A stretch of DNA of 19,160 bases from Bacillota bacterium. Lineage in GTDB: Bacteria > Bacillota > Clostridia > Oscillospirales > Ruminococcaceae. A model generated the notes under the pieces. It was not told where the DNA came from and did no database searches. It was given only the letters and a program-made list of their open reading frames with translations. The stretch is taken from NCBI GenBank assembly GCA_023418925.1, contig JAEZYS010000024.1, positions 1 to 19,160 of the forward strand, in the 5' to 3' direction. The translations under genes were made by a program, and so were the position numbers. Each line of letters opens with the position of its first letter. Positions within the stretch are counted from its first letter, which is position 1. Shown piece after piece: positions 1-7,694 of the stretch.

Positions 1-36
1 ACACCTATGGAATTTCATTACGCCAATGTGGCGTGA
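1..36 (+). CDS. IS3-family transposase (OrfB), last 11 codons
   Basis: Only the C-terminal 11 residues (TPMEFHYANVA) and the TGA stop at 34-36 are inside the window. The identification comes from the longer copy at the right end, which reads 37 residues of the same protein with the Y-N-x-x-R-x-x-x-x-L pattern that closes IS3-type DDE transposases. The reading frame is open from base 1. Whether the full gene is intact cannot be seen here. Confidence 0.75.
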   Translation, partial: TPMEFHYANVA

Positions 37-38
37 AA

Positions 39-70
39 AATTCCACCCTGCTGCTCAAGAGGGTGGAATT
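39..70 (-). terminator. Hairpin inside the IS end, likely terminator for leftward transcription
   Basis: A perfect 11-bp inverted repeat (AATTCCACCCT at 39-49, AGGGTGGAATT at 60-70) with a 10-base loop. Read leftward it is followed by a run of five T, so it should stop transcripts coming from the rubrerythrin operon into the IS. Read rightward there is no T-run. The arm 39-45 can instead pair with TGGAATT at 8-14, so two hairpins compete. Confidence 0.6.
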
Positions 71-163
71 CACATACTAAATATTCTTTTGTTTTTTAGT
101 CTGTCTACTTGACAGGGAGCGGATTAGCTTCACCGTAAGGCATTTTCTTATTTGTTTTAAAAA

Positions 164-826
164 TTAATAGTTTTCAGCATGCACTTCAAAATAGCTTTGA
201 GGATGTGCACATGCAGGGCAAATTTCAGGTGATTCCTTGCCAACAACTATATGTCCGCAGTTTCGGCATTCCCAAACCTTGATTTCACTCTTTGCAAATA
301 CTTCTGCCATCTCAATGTTTTTCAGAAGCGCACGGTAACGTTCTTCATGGTGCTTTTCAATAGCGGCAACAAGTCTAAACTTCTTTGCAAGTTCAGGGAA
401 TCCTTCTGTTTCTGCTGTTTTAGCAAAACCTTCATACATATCTGTCCACTCATAGTTTTCACCGTCAGCGGCTGCTGCAAGATTTTGAGCAGTATCACCA
501 ATGCCGTTGAGTTCCTTAAACCACATTTTTGCGTGTTCCTTTTCATTATCTGCAGTTTTGAGGAAAAGGGCTGCAATCTGCTCAAAGCCGTCCTTTTTAG
601 CTCTGGATGCAAAATATGTATACTTATTCCTGGCTTGTGATTCACCTGCAAATGCAGCTTCTAGGTTTTTTTCTGTCTGTGTTCCTGCATATTTGTTCTT
701 TGTTTCTTCAATTAATTCAAGCTTGTCTCCTGTAGCCTTGCAGCGTGGGCATACTGCTTCTGCACCATCTACTACATCAAAAACTTCTTTACAAACCAAA
801 CATCTGTAATTTTTCATATTGTTCAT
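164..826 (-). CDS. rbr: Rubrerythrin with N- and C-terminal rubredoxin-like modules
   Basis: A cytoplasmic non-haem diiron peroxidase that reduces hydrogen peroxide in anaerobes, taking electrons through rubredoxin-type iron sites. Residues 9-29 carry a CxxC...CxxC pair (C9, C12, C26, C29). The four-helix ferritin-like domain spans about 45-170, with carboxylate/His motifs AFAGESQARNKY, NEKEHAK and EKHHEERY. A second rubredoxin module follows, with C187, C190, C203 and C206. Classical rubrerythrin (about 190 aa) has only the C-terminal module, so this 220-residue form has an extra iron site. A Met at residue 4 is an alternative start; an AGAAAGG lies just upstream of the first. It is the second gene of an operon, 18 bases after the Crp/Fnr regulator. 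The IS end lies only 37 bases past its stop. Confidence 0.93.
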   Translation of the reverse strand: MNNMKNYRCLVCKEVFDVVDGAEAVCPRCKATGDKLELIEETKNKYAGTQTEKNLEAAFAGESQARNKYTYFASRAKKDGFEQIAALFLKTADNEKEHAKMWFKELNGIGDTAQNLAAAADGENYEWTDMYEGFAKTAETEGFPELAKKFRLVAAIEKHHEERYRALLKNIEMAEVFAKSEIKVWECRNCGHIVVGKESPEICPACAHPQSYFEVHAENY

Positions 827-844
827 TTTCCTTTCTGTAATTTA

Positions 845-1519
845 TTATATAAGCTTTTTAAGCTCATCGACATTTTTAAGGTAAACTGAACCACGTTTTG
901 ATTCAACTATACCATCGGAAGAAAAACGTTTTATCATTCTTGCTACAACTTCGCGGGCAGAATTAACTTGCTGGGCAATCTGCTCATGAGTCATGTTTAT
1001 TTCTTTGCTTCCTGTACGCTCGTACTCAGAAATAAGGAAAGAAGCAAGGCGCTGGTCAAAGCGTGCAAACAATATCTGCTGAAGTGTCCACATAACAGAA
1101 GAAAACCTGTTTGCAAGTGCTTCATACATATAACAGCGGACATATATGTTCTGTTCAGTCAGCTTAGCAAATGCTCCCGCATTTACAATAAGAATCCCGC
1201 AGTTCGTTTCCGCAATCATTTGTGTTTCAAATGTAATCTGGCTAATAACACATGATGATGATAATACGCAGGAGTTGCCTTTTTCAAACCGGAAAAGTGT
1301 TATTTCCCTGCCTTCCCCTGAAAGAATATAAACACGGATATTTCCCTCCAGCACATAAATCATGCCAAGGCAGGTTTCACTGCACCCATAAATGATTTCA
1401 TCCTTATCATAATATCTGATCTTAGAATTATTCCTTACTAAATTCTTTTCATCTTGGTTAAGACTATTCCAGTAAGGAAGCTTGTTCAGATACTCATTAA
1501 CACTTTTTATTTCTGTCAC
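845..1519 (-). CDS. Crp/Fnr-family transcriptional regulator
   Basis: A 224-residue DNA-binding regulator. Residues about 20-135 form a cyclic-nucleotide-binding-type beta-roll (YVLEGNIRVYILSGEGRE; F78-x-K-G), a long dimerisation helix covers about 130-165, and a winged helix-turn-helix lies at about 176-215 (MTHEQIAQQVNSAREVVAR). The Fnr-type N-terminal cysteine cluster is absent, although six cysteines (46, 50, 84, 90, 107, 129) are present and could sense redox state. The GTG start is preceded closely by AAAGGAA. Because rubrerythrin follows within 18 bases, the regulator probably responds to oxidative or nitrosative stress and controls its own operon; this is inferred from context. The effector is unknown. 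Confidence 0.9.
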   Translation of the reverse strand: MTEIKSVNEYLNKLPYWNSLNQDEKNLVRNNSKIRYYDKDEIIYGCSETCLGMIYVLEGNIRVYILSGEGREITLFRFEKGNSCVLSSSCVISQITFETQMIAETNCGILIVNAGAFAKLTEQNIYVRCYMYEALANRFSSVMWTLQQILFARFDQRLASFLISEYERTGSKEINMTHEQIAQQVNSAREVVARMIKRFSSDGIVESKRGSVYLKNVDELKKLI

Positions 1520-1557
1520 TTCCTTTCATTACAATTACAGACAGCCATAAATATATA

Positions 1558-1577
1558 TTTGTTAAATAATTAACTAA
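1558..1577. promoter_or_regulatory. Candidate operator dyad upstream of the Crp/Fnr gene
   Basis: TTTGTTAA at 1558-1565 and TTAACTAA at 1570-1577 form an 8-4-8 inverted repeat with one mismatch, about 40 bases before the Crp/Fnr start codon. The architecture fits a Crp/Fnr dimer site, but the area is very AT-rich, so chance is possible. Confidence 0.3.
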
Positions 1578-1646
1578 GTACCTACATGCCAAAATATAGA
1601 ATCAAAGTCGCAAAAATTTCATCACTCTTGCGGCTCTCTTTTATTT

Positions 1647-1675
1647 ATTATATTATAAATTGCAATATAATTCAA
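1647..1675 (-). promoter_or_regulatory. Promoter of the Crp/Fnr-rubrerythrin operon
   Basis: On the minus strand TTGAAT (1670-1675) and TATAAT (1647-1652) are separated by 17 bases. A second TATAAT overlaps at 1652-1657. The predicted start near 1640 leaves a leader of about 120 bases carrying the candidate operator. Confidence 0.55.
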
Positions 1676-1765
1676 GTAAAATTCATTTATATATTTTAAC
1701 TACTTTTCCCCTAATTTTGCTAACATTAATTTTCAAGGATAAACGCAATAAATTTATTAGCAATA

Positions 1766-1794
1766 TTGAAAAATTACCCTATATATGCTATAAT
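1766..1794 (+). promoter_or_regulatory. Promoter of the metF-metH operon
   Basis: TTGAAA (1766-1771), a 17-base spacer and TATAAT (1789-1794) with TGC directly in front of the -10. Transcription should start near 1801, giving a leader of about 70 bases. No SAM or cobalamin riboswitch core can be recognised in that short leader. The 340 bases between the divergent operons (1520-1871) otherwise hold only the opposite promoter and the dyad. Confidence 0.7.
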
Positions 1795-1871
1795 GAAACA
1801 AAAATATGCGTTTTTATAGATGAAAAGCCATATAATAAGACTGATAAATTGCAAAATGAATGGGGATTAAA

Positions 1872-2741
1872 ATGAAAATAATTGATGTTTTAAAAGAGGA
1901 AAGGCCTCATATCTCTTGCGAAATATTTCCGCCTAAACAATGGGCACAGCTTGAAGATGCCAAAAAAACAGTTGGAAAAATAACAAATCTTAAACCTGAT
2001 TATGTAAGTGTAACCTATGGTGCAACAGGCGGCACTTCAGAATATACTGCAGAACTTGCATACGAAATTCAAAACGTAAACGGAGTGCCTGCCCTAGCCC
2101 ATCTTACCTGTGCTTCCTCAACACGTGAAACAGTTGAGGATATTGTTTGCAGGCTTAAGAAGCATGGCATTGAAAACATTCTTGCACTAAGAGGTGACAT
2201 TCCCGAAAATCCTGATTTTATTCTCCCTGATCAGTATCATCACGCAAGTGAGCTTATTACTCATATAAAAAAGCTTGGGGATTTCTGCATTGCAGGGGCT
2301 TGTTATCCTGAAGGGCATCCAGAATCAGAAACCATTGACAAGGACCTTGAAGGACTTAAACGCAAGGTTGAAAGCGGATGTGACTTTTTGATTACACAGA
2401 TGTTTTTTGATAATAATATTTTATATAATTTCTTGTTTAAAGCACTAAAAAAAGGCATAGACGTTCCTGTAGCCGCTGGTATAATGCCTGTTACAAATGT
2501 AAAGCAGATTAAAAGAATCATGGCTCTTTCAGGAACCCTAATTCCGCCAAGATTCAAGATGATAATTGATAAATTCGGTGAAAATCCTGCTGCGATGAAA
2601 CAGGCTGGCATTGCTTATGCCACAGAGCAGATTATTGACCTTCTTGCAAATGGCGTGAATAACATTCACATCTACACAATGAACAAACCTGACATTGCAG
2701 GAGCTATTTTTAATAACCTTTCCGAAATATGCGGGAGATAA
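1872..2741 (+). CDS. metF: 5,10-Methylenetetrahydrofolate reductase
   Basis: Reduces methylene-THF to methyl-THF, the methyl donor for methionine synthase. The 289-residue protein has the TIM-barrel features of the family: SCEIFPPK near the N-terminus, YVSVTYGATGG, the FAD-site region LALRGD, and DFLITQMFFD. ATG at 1872 is chosen because GGGG stands 6 bases before it and the protein then starts MKIIDVL, as homologues do; an in-frame ATG at 1860 would add four residues. It opens an operon with the reactivation protein (6-base gap) and metH, so product and user of methyl-THF are co-expressed. Confidence 0.95.
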   Translation: MKIIDVLKEERPHISCEIFPPKQWAQLEDAKKTVGKITNLKPDYVSVTYGATGGTSEYTAELAYEIQNVNGVPALAHLTCASSTRETVEDIVCRLKKHGIENILALRGDIPENPDFILPDQYHHASELITHIKKLGDFCIAGACYPEGHPESETIDKDLEGLKRKVESGCDFLITQMFFDNNILYNFLFKALKKGIDVPVAAGIMPVTNVKQIKRIMALSGTLIPPRFKMIIDKFGENPAAMKQAGIAYATEQIIDLLANGVNNIHIYTMNKPDIAGAIFNNLSEICGR

Positions 2742-2747
2742 TTTTTG

Positions 2748-3401
2748 ATGGAAATAAGAAAATCTGAAATATTCAGATACCTTGGATATAAAAAAAATCA
2801 ATATGATACAGAAACAGAAATGCTTGTTGATGAAATCACAGAAAAACTTTTGTCCGTTATTTCGCCAAAGTCTTTGTACAGGGAATATCCACTTTATATG
2901 ACTGATGATAAAATAGAAATCGGCGGACATGGCGGTATGCTGATAGACAGCAAAGGCTTGAAAAAGAATCTTGATGGCTGTGACAAAGTAATGCTTTTTG
3001 CTGCAACTTTAGGGGCAGAAGCTGACGCACTTTTACGCAGATATCAGGTATCATCAATGGTAAAAGCAGCAGTTGCACAGGCAGTCTGCACAGAACTTAT
3101 TGAAGCATACTGCAATGAAACTGTGGAATCAATAAAAGCAGAAAAATTGAAAACTGGTTATTTTCTTCGTCCAAGATTCAGCGCTGGATATGGTGATTTC
3201 AACCTTTCACATCAGCGGGATTTTTTCAGAATGCTTGATTTAACTAAAAATCTAGGGATTTATCTTACAGATGAGTGCCTGATGGTTCCAACAAAAAGCG
3301 TAAATGCTGTTATTGGAATCAGTAAACAAAATGGTAACACCCAAAATGAAAAATGCAGTAATTGCAATAAAAAAGATTGTGAGTACAGAAATGAAATTTA
3401 A
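2748..3401 (+). CDS. Stand-alone methionine synthase reactivation (activation-domain) protein
   Basis: Corresponds to the C-terminal activation domain of large MetH proteins, which binds SAM and supports reductive methylation of cobalamin when cob(II)alamin forms. Recognisable stretches are YREYPLY, VMLFAATLG and the RPRFSAGYGDFNLSHQ loop, which in MetH contributes to SAM binding (RxxxGY). The 217-residue protein ends in a short Cys tail (CSNCNKKDC) that could bind a metal or cluster; such tails occur on free-standing versions. ATG 2748 is preferred, with GGGAG 10 bases upstream; TTG 2745 is in frame. It overlaps the start of metH by 11 bases, so translation is likely coupled. The neighbouring MetH lacks this domain, which makes the pairing functional rather than duplicate. 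Confidence 0.88.
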   Translation: MEIRKSEIFRYLGYKKNQYDTETEMLVDEITEKLLSVISPKSLYREYPLYMTDDKIEIGGHGGMLIDSKGLKKNLDGCDKVMLFAATLGAEADALLRRYQVSSMVKAAVAQAVCTELIEAYCNETVESIKAEKLKTGYFLRPRFSAGYGDFNLSHQRDFFRMLDLTKNLGIYLTDECLMVPTKSVNAVIGISKQNGNTQNEKCSNCNKKDCEYRNEI

Positions 3402-5784
3402 AGAAAAACTCGGAAAAGAAATATTGTTTTTTGACGGTGCAATGGGAACTATGCTCCAGGCAAGAGGACTTGAAGCAGGCGAACTTCCTGAAACATGGAA
3501 CGTTCTGCACCCTGATGTGATAAAGGATATTCACAAGCAATATCTTAACGCTGGCTGTAATATTATAAAAACAAACACTTTCGGAGTAAACCATTTTAAG
3601 TTTGACGGAAGTGATTATTCGGTAGAACAACTTGTAAAAGAGGGCGTTTCTATAGCAAAACAAGCCATCTCTGAATATGGGAAAGAAGCCCTTGCTGCTC
3701 TTGATATCGGCTCATTGGGAAAACTTCTTAAGCCTATAGGAGAATTGTCATTTGATGATGCATATAATGCTTTCAAAGAAATTGTTGTTGCAGGCAGCAA
3801 GACAGATGCTGACCTTATTTTAATTGAAACTGTAAGTGACACTTATGAAATCAAGGCGGCTGTTCTCGCTGCAAAGGAGAATTCAAACCTTCCGATTGTT
3901 GTTACAATGATATTTGATGAAAACGGCAAGCTCCTTACCGGCGGAAGTATTGAGGCGGCTGTAGCAATGCTTGAAGGTCTTGGAGTTGACGCATTAGGTT
4001 TTAACTGCGGACTTGGCCCTGTTCAGATGGCTGAACTTCTTGTGACACTAAGAGCCTGCACCTCCTTGCCTATAGTAGTAAATCCGAATGCCGGACTTCC
4101 TGTTGTAAAGAATGGACAGACAGTATTTGAAATCAAGCCTGAAGAATTTGCAGAAAGCATGAAGAAGATTATTAAAAATGGTGCGCACATTGTCGGTGGC
4201 TGCTGTGGAACAACTCCTGAACATTTAGCAGAAACGGTAATGCTTTGCAGGGATTTAAAACTAACTCCTGTTAAAGAAAAAAATAATACCGTTGTTTGTT
4301 CATATACGCATGCTGTAACCTTTGGCACAAAGCCGCTTATCATCGGTGAAAGAATTAATCCTACAGGAAAGTCAAAGTTCAAGCAGGCATTGCGTGACAA
4401 TGATTTTGAATACATTTTCAAGGAAGGAATAACTGAAGAAGAGAATGGTGCTGATATTCTTGACGTAAATGTCGGACTTCCTGAAATAAATGAAGTTGAA
4501 GTAATGGAGAAAACCATAACAGGACTACAGGCAATTCTCTCACTTCCTTTACAGATTGATACTACAAACATTACTGCGATGGAAAGGGCTTTGCGTATCT
4601 ATAACGGCAAGGCTATGATAAACAGCGTTAACGGCAAGAAAGAATCTATGGATGCTGTTTTCCCTCTTGTAAAAAAATACGGCGGTGTAGTAGTCTGCCT
4701 TACTCTTGATGAAAATGGTATTCCTGATACTGCTGAAGGACGAATAGAAATAGCTGAAAAAATTATTGCCTGTGCAAAAGAATATGGCATTGACAAAAAG
4801 GATCTTGTCATTGATACTCTTGTAATGACAGTAAGTACAGGCGACATGAATGGTAAGATTACTCTTGATGCACTTAGAAAAGTAAGAAATGAACTTTCTG
4901 TCCATACCGTACTCGGTGTTTCAAACATCAGCTTTGGTCTTCCTATGCGTGAAAAAATTACTACAACATTCTTTACTATGGCAATGAATTCAGGGCTTAG
5001 CGCAGGCATTGTAAACCCTTCAAGCGAAGCGCTTATGAGTGCTTATCACAGCTATTGTACTCTCGTTGGTGAGGATCCTCAATGTCTTAACTACATTTCT
5101 AAGTATAGCGGAACTGCTGCAGAAACAACTGTAAAACCTGCTCAAAACAGCGAAATGTCATTGTTTGACGCTATAGTTAAGGGTATGAGTGAAAGTGCTT
5201 CAAAGGCTACAGCAAAACTTCTTGAAACTGAAGAGGCATTATCTGTAATAGACAAGCACCTTATCCCTGCTCTTGATTCTGTAGGGAAGGGATTTGAGGA
5301 AAAGAAACTGTTTCTGCCACAGCTTCTTATGAGTGCGGAGGCTGCAAAGTCAGCTTTTGATACAATAAAATTCACCCTTGAAAAGATCGGTAAAAAAGGT
5401 GAATCCAAATCAAAAATTGTGATTGCAACTGTCAAGGGAGATATACACGACATTGGCAAAAACATTGTAAAAGTTCTTTTGCAGAACTATGGATTTGATG
5501 TATTAGATTTAGGAAAAGATGTTGCACCTGAAGTTATTGTGGAAACTGTTCTTTGTGAAAAAGTTAAGCTTGTTGGATTGAGTGCGCTTATGACAACTAC
5601 TGTTGTGAATATGGAAGAAACAATAAAATTACTCCGCAAGAGCGGTGCTGACTGCTATGTAATGGTCGGCGGAGCAGTTTTAACGCAGGAATATGCTGAC
5701 ATGATAGGTGCTGATTTTTACTCAAAGGATGCTATGGGTTCAGTACGTTATGCAAATAATTTATTTGATAAGGGCATGATATAG
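3391..5784 (+). CDS. metH: Cobalamin-dependent methionine synthase without activation domain
   Basis: Transfers the methyl group of methyl-THF to homocysteine through methylcobalamin. The homocysteine domain (about 1-290) opens with FFDGAMGTMLQ and has the three zinc-ligand cysteines C206 (GFNCG), C271 and C272 (GGCCGT). The pterin-binding barrel covers about 310-570 (GERINPTGKSKFK). The B12 cap and B12-binding domains cover about 590-797, with D684-I-H-D-I-G, where H686 is the cobalt ligand. At 797 residues it lacks the roughly 330-residue activation domain of E. coli MetH (about 1227 aa); the preceding gene supplies that. ATG 3391 is chosen because the homologous N-terminus (KFKEKLGKEILFFDGAMG) begins there; upstream in-frame codons overlap the previous gene. 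The Shine-Dalgarno is weak, which fits coupling. Confidence 0.96.
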   Translation: MKFKEKLGKEILFFDGAMGTMLQARGLEAGELPETWNVLHPDVIKDIHKQYLNAGCNIIKTNTFGVNHFKFDGSDYSVEQLVKEGVSIAKQAISEYGKEALAALDIGSLGKLLKPIGELSFDDAYNAFKEIVVAGSKTDADLILIETVSDTYEIKAAVLAAKENSNLPIVVTMIFDENGKLLTGGSIEAAVAMLEGLGVDALGFNCGLGPVQMAELLVTLRACTSLPIVVNPNAGLPVVKNGQTVFEIKPEEFAESMKKIIKNGAHIVGGCCGTTPEHLAETVMLCRDLKLTPVKEKNNTVVCSYTHAVTFGTKPLIIGERINPTGKSKFKQALRDNDFEYIFKEGITEEENGADILDVNVGLPEINEVEVMEKTITGLQAILSLPLQIDTTNITAMERALRIYNGKAMINSVNGKKESMDAVFPLVKKYGGVVVCLTLDENGIPDTAEGRIEIAEKIIACAKEYGIDKKDLVIDTLVMTVSTGDMNGKITLDALRKVRNELSVHTVLGVSNISFGLPMREKITTTFFTMAMNSGLSAGIVNPSSEALMSAYHSYCTLVGEDPQCLNYISKYSGTAAETTVKPAQNSEMSLFDAIVKGMSESASKATAKLLETEEALSVIDKHLIPALDSVGKGFEEKKLFLPQLLMSAEAAKSAFDTIKFTLEKIGKKGESKSKIVIATVKGDIHDIGKNIVKVLLQNYGFDVLDLGKDVAPEVIVETVLCEKVKLVGLSALMTTTVVNMEETIKLLRKSGADCYVMVGGAVLTQEYADMIGADFYSKDAMGSVRYANNLFDKGMI

Positions 5785-5807
5785 TAAGCAGAAAGGATTT
5801 TTATACA

Positions 5808-6233
5808 ATGGATAAAACAAAACAAACAAGCAAAAGGCCTTTAATCATAGGTGTGGTAATACTTGCAGTACTGATTGCTGTATTCGGAACGGTATATTTT
5901 ATTTTACGTCCAAAAACTGTCGTAGGAGAAAAGTCCATAATCGTTGAGATTGTTGATAATAAAGGTGCTTCCACAATATATAAGCACAATACTGACGCTG
6001 AACATTTAAGACAGGCACTTGAAGAAATTGATGGGTTGACTATCGAGGGAGAAGAAAGTGAATATGGGCTTTTTATTAAATCCATAAACGGTGTTTCTGC
6101 TGATTTCGAAACTGACGGTGCATATTGGTCCTTATATACTAACGGAGAATATGCAACGTATGGAATTGACGACGAGCCTGTACATGATAATGACAGCTTT
6201 TCTATAAAATATGAGACAGCAAATGTTGAATAA
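5808..6233 (+). CDS. Membrane-anchored DUF4430 (transcobalamin-like) protein
   Basis: A 141-residue protein with a short basic N-terminus, one transmembrane helix (about 12-34), no lipobox, and an extracellular domain (about 40-141). That domain ends in the pattern typical of DUF4430: GAYWSLYTNGEYATYGIDD, then a Gly/Asp-rich turn and a final strand. The fold is related to the beta domain of cobalamin carriers. It lies 23 bases after metH behind an AGAAAGGA ribosome site, and overlaps the ECF S component that follows. I infer a surface corrinoid binder that hands its ligand to the S component. Direct evidence for the ligand is lacking; such domains also occur in adhesive or matrix proteins. 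Confidence 0.75.
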   Translation: MDKTKQTSKRPLIIGVVILAVLIAVFGTVYFILRPKTVVGEKSIIVEIVDNKGASTIYKHNTDAEHLRQALEEIDGLTIEGEESEYGLFIKSINGVSADFETDGAYWSLYTNGEYATYGIDDEPVHDNDSFSIKYETANVE

Positions 6234-6738
6234 GAATATAAATGCGAGATTGCAAATTTACGATATTGTGCTAATTGCTTTGATGGTTGCAACTCTTGAA
6301 GCCGTAAAAATTGCCCTTGCATTTCTTCCTAATATTGAACTTGTCACACTGCTGATTGTTCTGTTTACAAGGCATTTCAAAAGAAAAATAATTTATGTTA
6401 TTCCTGTTTTTATTTTGCTCGAGTATCTTCAATGGGGATTTGGTCCGTGGACTATAATGTACGGTTACATTTGGTTCAGCCTTGCTTTTATAGCATATAT
6501 TTTCAGAAAAAACAACTCATTGCTTTTCTGGGCAGTGATAACGGGGTTATTTGGGCTTATCTTCGGATTGCTTTGTTCAGTGGTTTATATTTTTATTGAT
6601 TCCTTCTCGATGGCATTCAGCTGGTGGATTACAGGTATACCATTCGACCTTATCCATTGCGTGTCAAACTTTATTTTAACACTGATTCTGTTTAAGCCGC
6701 TTGATAAAATTTTTTCAATAAATTCAGGGGCAGGTTAA
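6223..6738 (+). CDS. ECF transporter S component, probably for a corrinoid
   Basis: A small integral membrane protein (171 residues from ATG 6223; ATG 6211 would add four) with about five or six hydrophobic helices. It has the usual S-component start: a short cytoplasmic arm, then a helix containing ALMVATLEAVKIALAFLPNIE and LVTLLIVLF. S components bind a vitamin and dock to a shared energising module (EcfA, EcfA', EcfT), which is not encoded in this window. The start overlaps the DUF4430 gene by 11 or 23 bases with little Shine-Dalgarno, indicating coupling. Being last in a metF-metH operon suggests cobalamin or a precursor as substrate; methionine or folate are alternatives. Confidence 0.75.
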   Translation: MLNKNINARLQIYDIVLIALMVATLEAVKIALAFLPNIELVTLLIVLFTRHFKRKIIYVIPVFILLEYLQWGFGPWTIMYGYIWFSLAFIAYIFRKNNSLLFWAVITGLFGLIFGLLCSVVYIFIDSFSMAFSWWITGIPFDLIHCVSNFILTLILFKPLDKIFSINSGAG

Positions 6739-6785
6739 TCTTATTTAATTACTTGAATTATACGGATTGCCCATTCCCTTTTATA

Positions 6786-6818
6786 TATAATCTGACGGTG
6801 ATAATATTACTGCAGTAA
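6786..6818 (+). promoter_or_regulatory. Possible -10 element and palindrome before the MBL-fold gene
   Basis: TATAAT occurs at 6786-6791 without a well-spaced -35. It is followed by the perfect 12-bp palindrome TTACTGCAGTAA at 6807-6818, placed where an operator would act. No terminator for the upstream operon is clear in 6739-6848. Confidence 0.3.
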
Positions 6819-6848
6819 CCAAATAAAAATTATTTTGGAGGACGGAAA

Positions 6849-7580
6849 ATGAAGCATAAGAAACTGATAATTGTAATTTCCATCATACTGCTATTAATTA
6901 TAGCAGTAGTTGTAGCGGGTGTGACTTTTTTCTTGCCGGTTTCATCTATGACCCCTGCTGCAACAGGAAAAATTGGAGACACTGGAATAACAGCAATTAA
7001 AAATAATACCAGCGGCGTTTACTTTTATGATACTGGTGATGGTTACATAATAATTGATACAGGCTCTGACAGCGCTGCATTATTGACCAGCATGAATGAG
7101 TTGTCAATTAACCCTGATGATATTAAATATGTTTTCATTACACATACAGACTATGATCATATGGTATCTCTTAATAACTTTAAGAATGCACAGGTATATT
7201 TAAGTAAAAATGAAAAGCAAATGATTGATGGAACTACAAAGCGTAATAGCTTCAGCAAAAATCGTTTGCCCGCCGATGTGAGTATAGACGATATGGCATG
7301 GCTTGAAAACGGTGAAATAGTTGAAATCAACGGTCACACAGTAGAATGCATTGACGCTCCAGGTCATACAACAGGCTCAATGGTGTATCTGCTTGACGAT
7401 AAGTATCTGTTTACTGGTGACGCTTTCAAGGTAACAGACGATGTTATTTCCGTTCATCCTTTCACAAGGGATGAAAAAACTGCTGAAGAAACAATAAGCA
7501 ACCTGAAATCTGTTTTTGACAAAAGTGAACTTATACTTACTTCACATTACGGATATTATAAACCCGATGAAATAAAATAA
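6849..7580 (+). CDS. Membrane-anchored MBL-fold metallohydrolase
   Basis: A 243-residue protein with an N-terminal hydrophobic helix (about 5-30) that acts as signal or anchor, then a metallo-beta-lactamase fold facing the outside. The metal motif reads H99-T-D-Y-D103-H104, so the second His of the usual HxHxDH is Asp101. The other ligands are present: H173 (PGHTTGS), D191 (FTGDA) and H233 (TSHYG). The HxDxDH variant occurs in other MBL-fold proteins, so the enzyme is probably active; the substrate cannot be told. A strong GGAGG lies 7 bases before the ATG. It stands alone between two intergenic gaps and ends in a good terminator, so it is probably monocistronic. Confidence 0.85.
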   Translation: MKHKKLIIVISIILLLIIAVVVAGVTFFLPVSSMTPAATGKIGDTGITAIKNNTSGVYFYDTGDGYIIIDTGSDSAALLTSMNELSINPDDIKYVFITHTDYDHMVSLNNFKNAQVYLSKNEKQMIDGTTKRNSFSKNRLPADVSIDDMAWLENGEIVEINGHTVECIDAPGHTTGSMVYLLDDKYLFTGDAFKVTDDVISVHPFTRDEKTAEETISNLKSVFDKSELILTSHYGYYKPDEIK

Positions 7581-7607
7581 GAGTAATCTAAATATTTAAT
7601 AAAAGTC

Positions 7608-7652
7608 AAGGCTGCAAACCTCTTTAAAACAGTTTGCAGCCTTTTTATTTTT
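7608..7652 (+). terminator. Rho-independent terminator after the MBL-fold gene
   Basis: Perfect 12-bp stem AAGGCTGCAAAC (7608-7619) and GTTTGCAGCCTT (7632-7643), a 12-base loop, and a T-rich tail. It may also stop leftward transcription from the methyltransferase gene, since that side is A/T-rich too. Confidence 0.85.
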
Positions 7653-7694
7653 ACTGATTAATATTTTAATTTACCTTGAACCTAAACAACAACC

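Larger units (their letters stand above)
1..126 (+). mobile_element. 3' end of an IS3-family insertion sequence (left copy)
   Basis: The first 126 bases match the reverse complement of 18957-19082 with only two differences (positions 50 and 97), and the match stops abruptly after about 126-127, which marks the element's end. It contains the tail of a transposase, a hairpin, and a terminal segment (about 102-126) of the kind seen at IS150-subgroup ends, with the motif GTCTACTTGACAGG. The rest of the element lies outside the window. The exact last base is uncertain by one because both flanks share a G; no target duplication can be assessed without the other end. Confidence 0.85.

Noticed and set aside
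1801..1871. SAM or cobalamin riboswitch upstream of metF
   Set aside because: The leader is only about 70 bases and shows neither a B12-box nor an S-box core.
1660..1875. A 71-codon rightward ORF before metF
   Set aside because: It runs through the consensus metF promoter, has a low-complexity composition and no ribosome site, and ends inside the metF start region.
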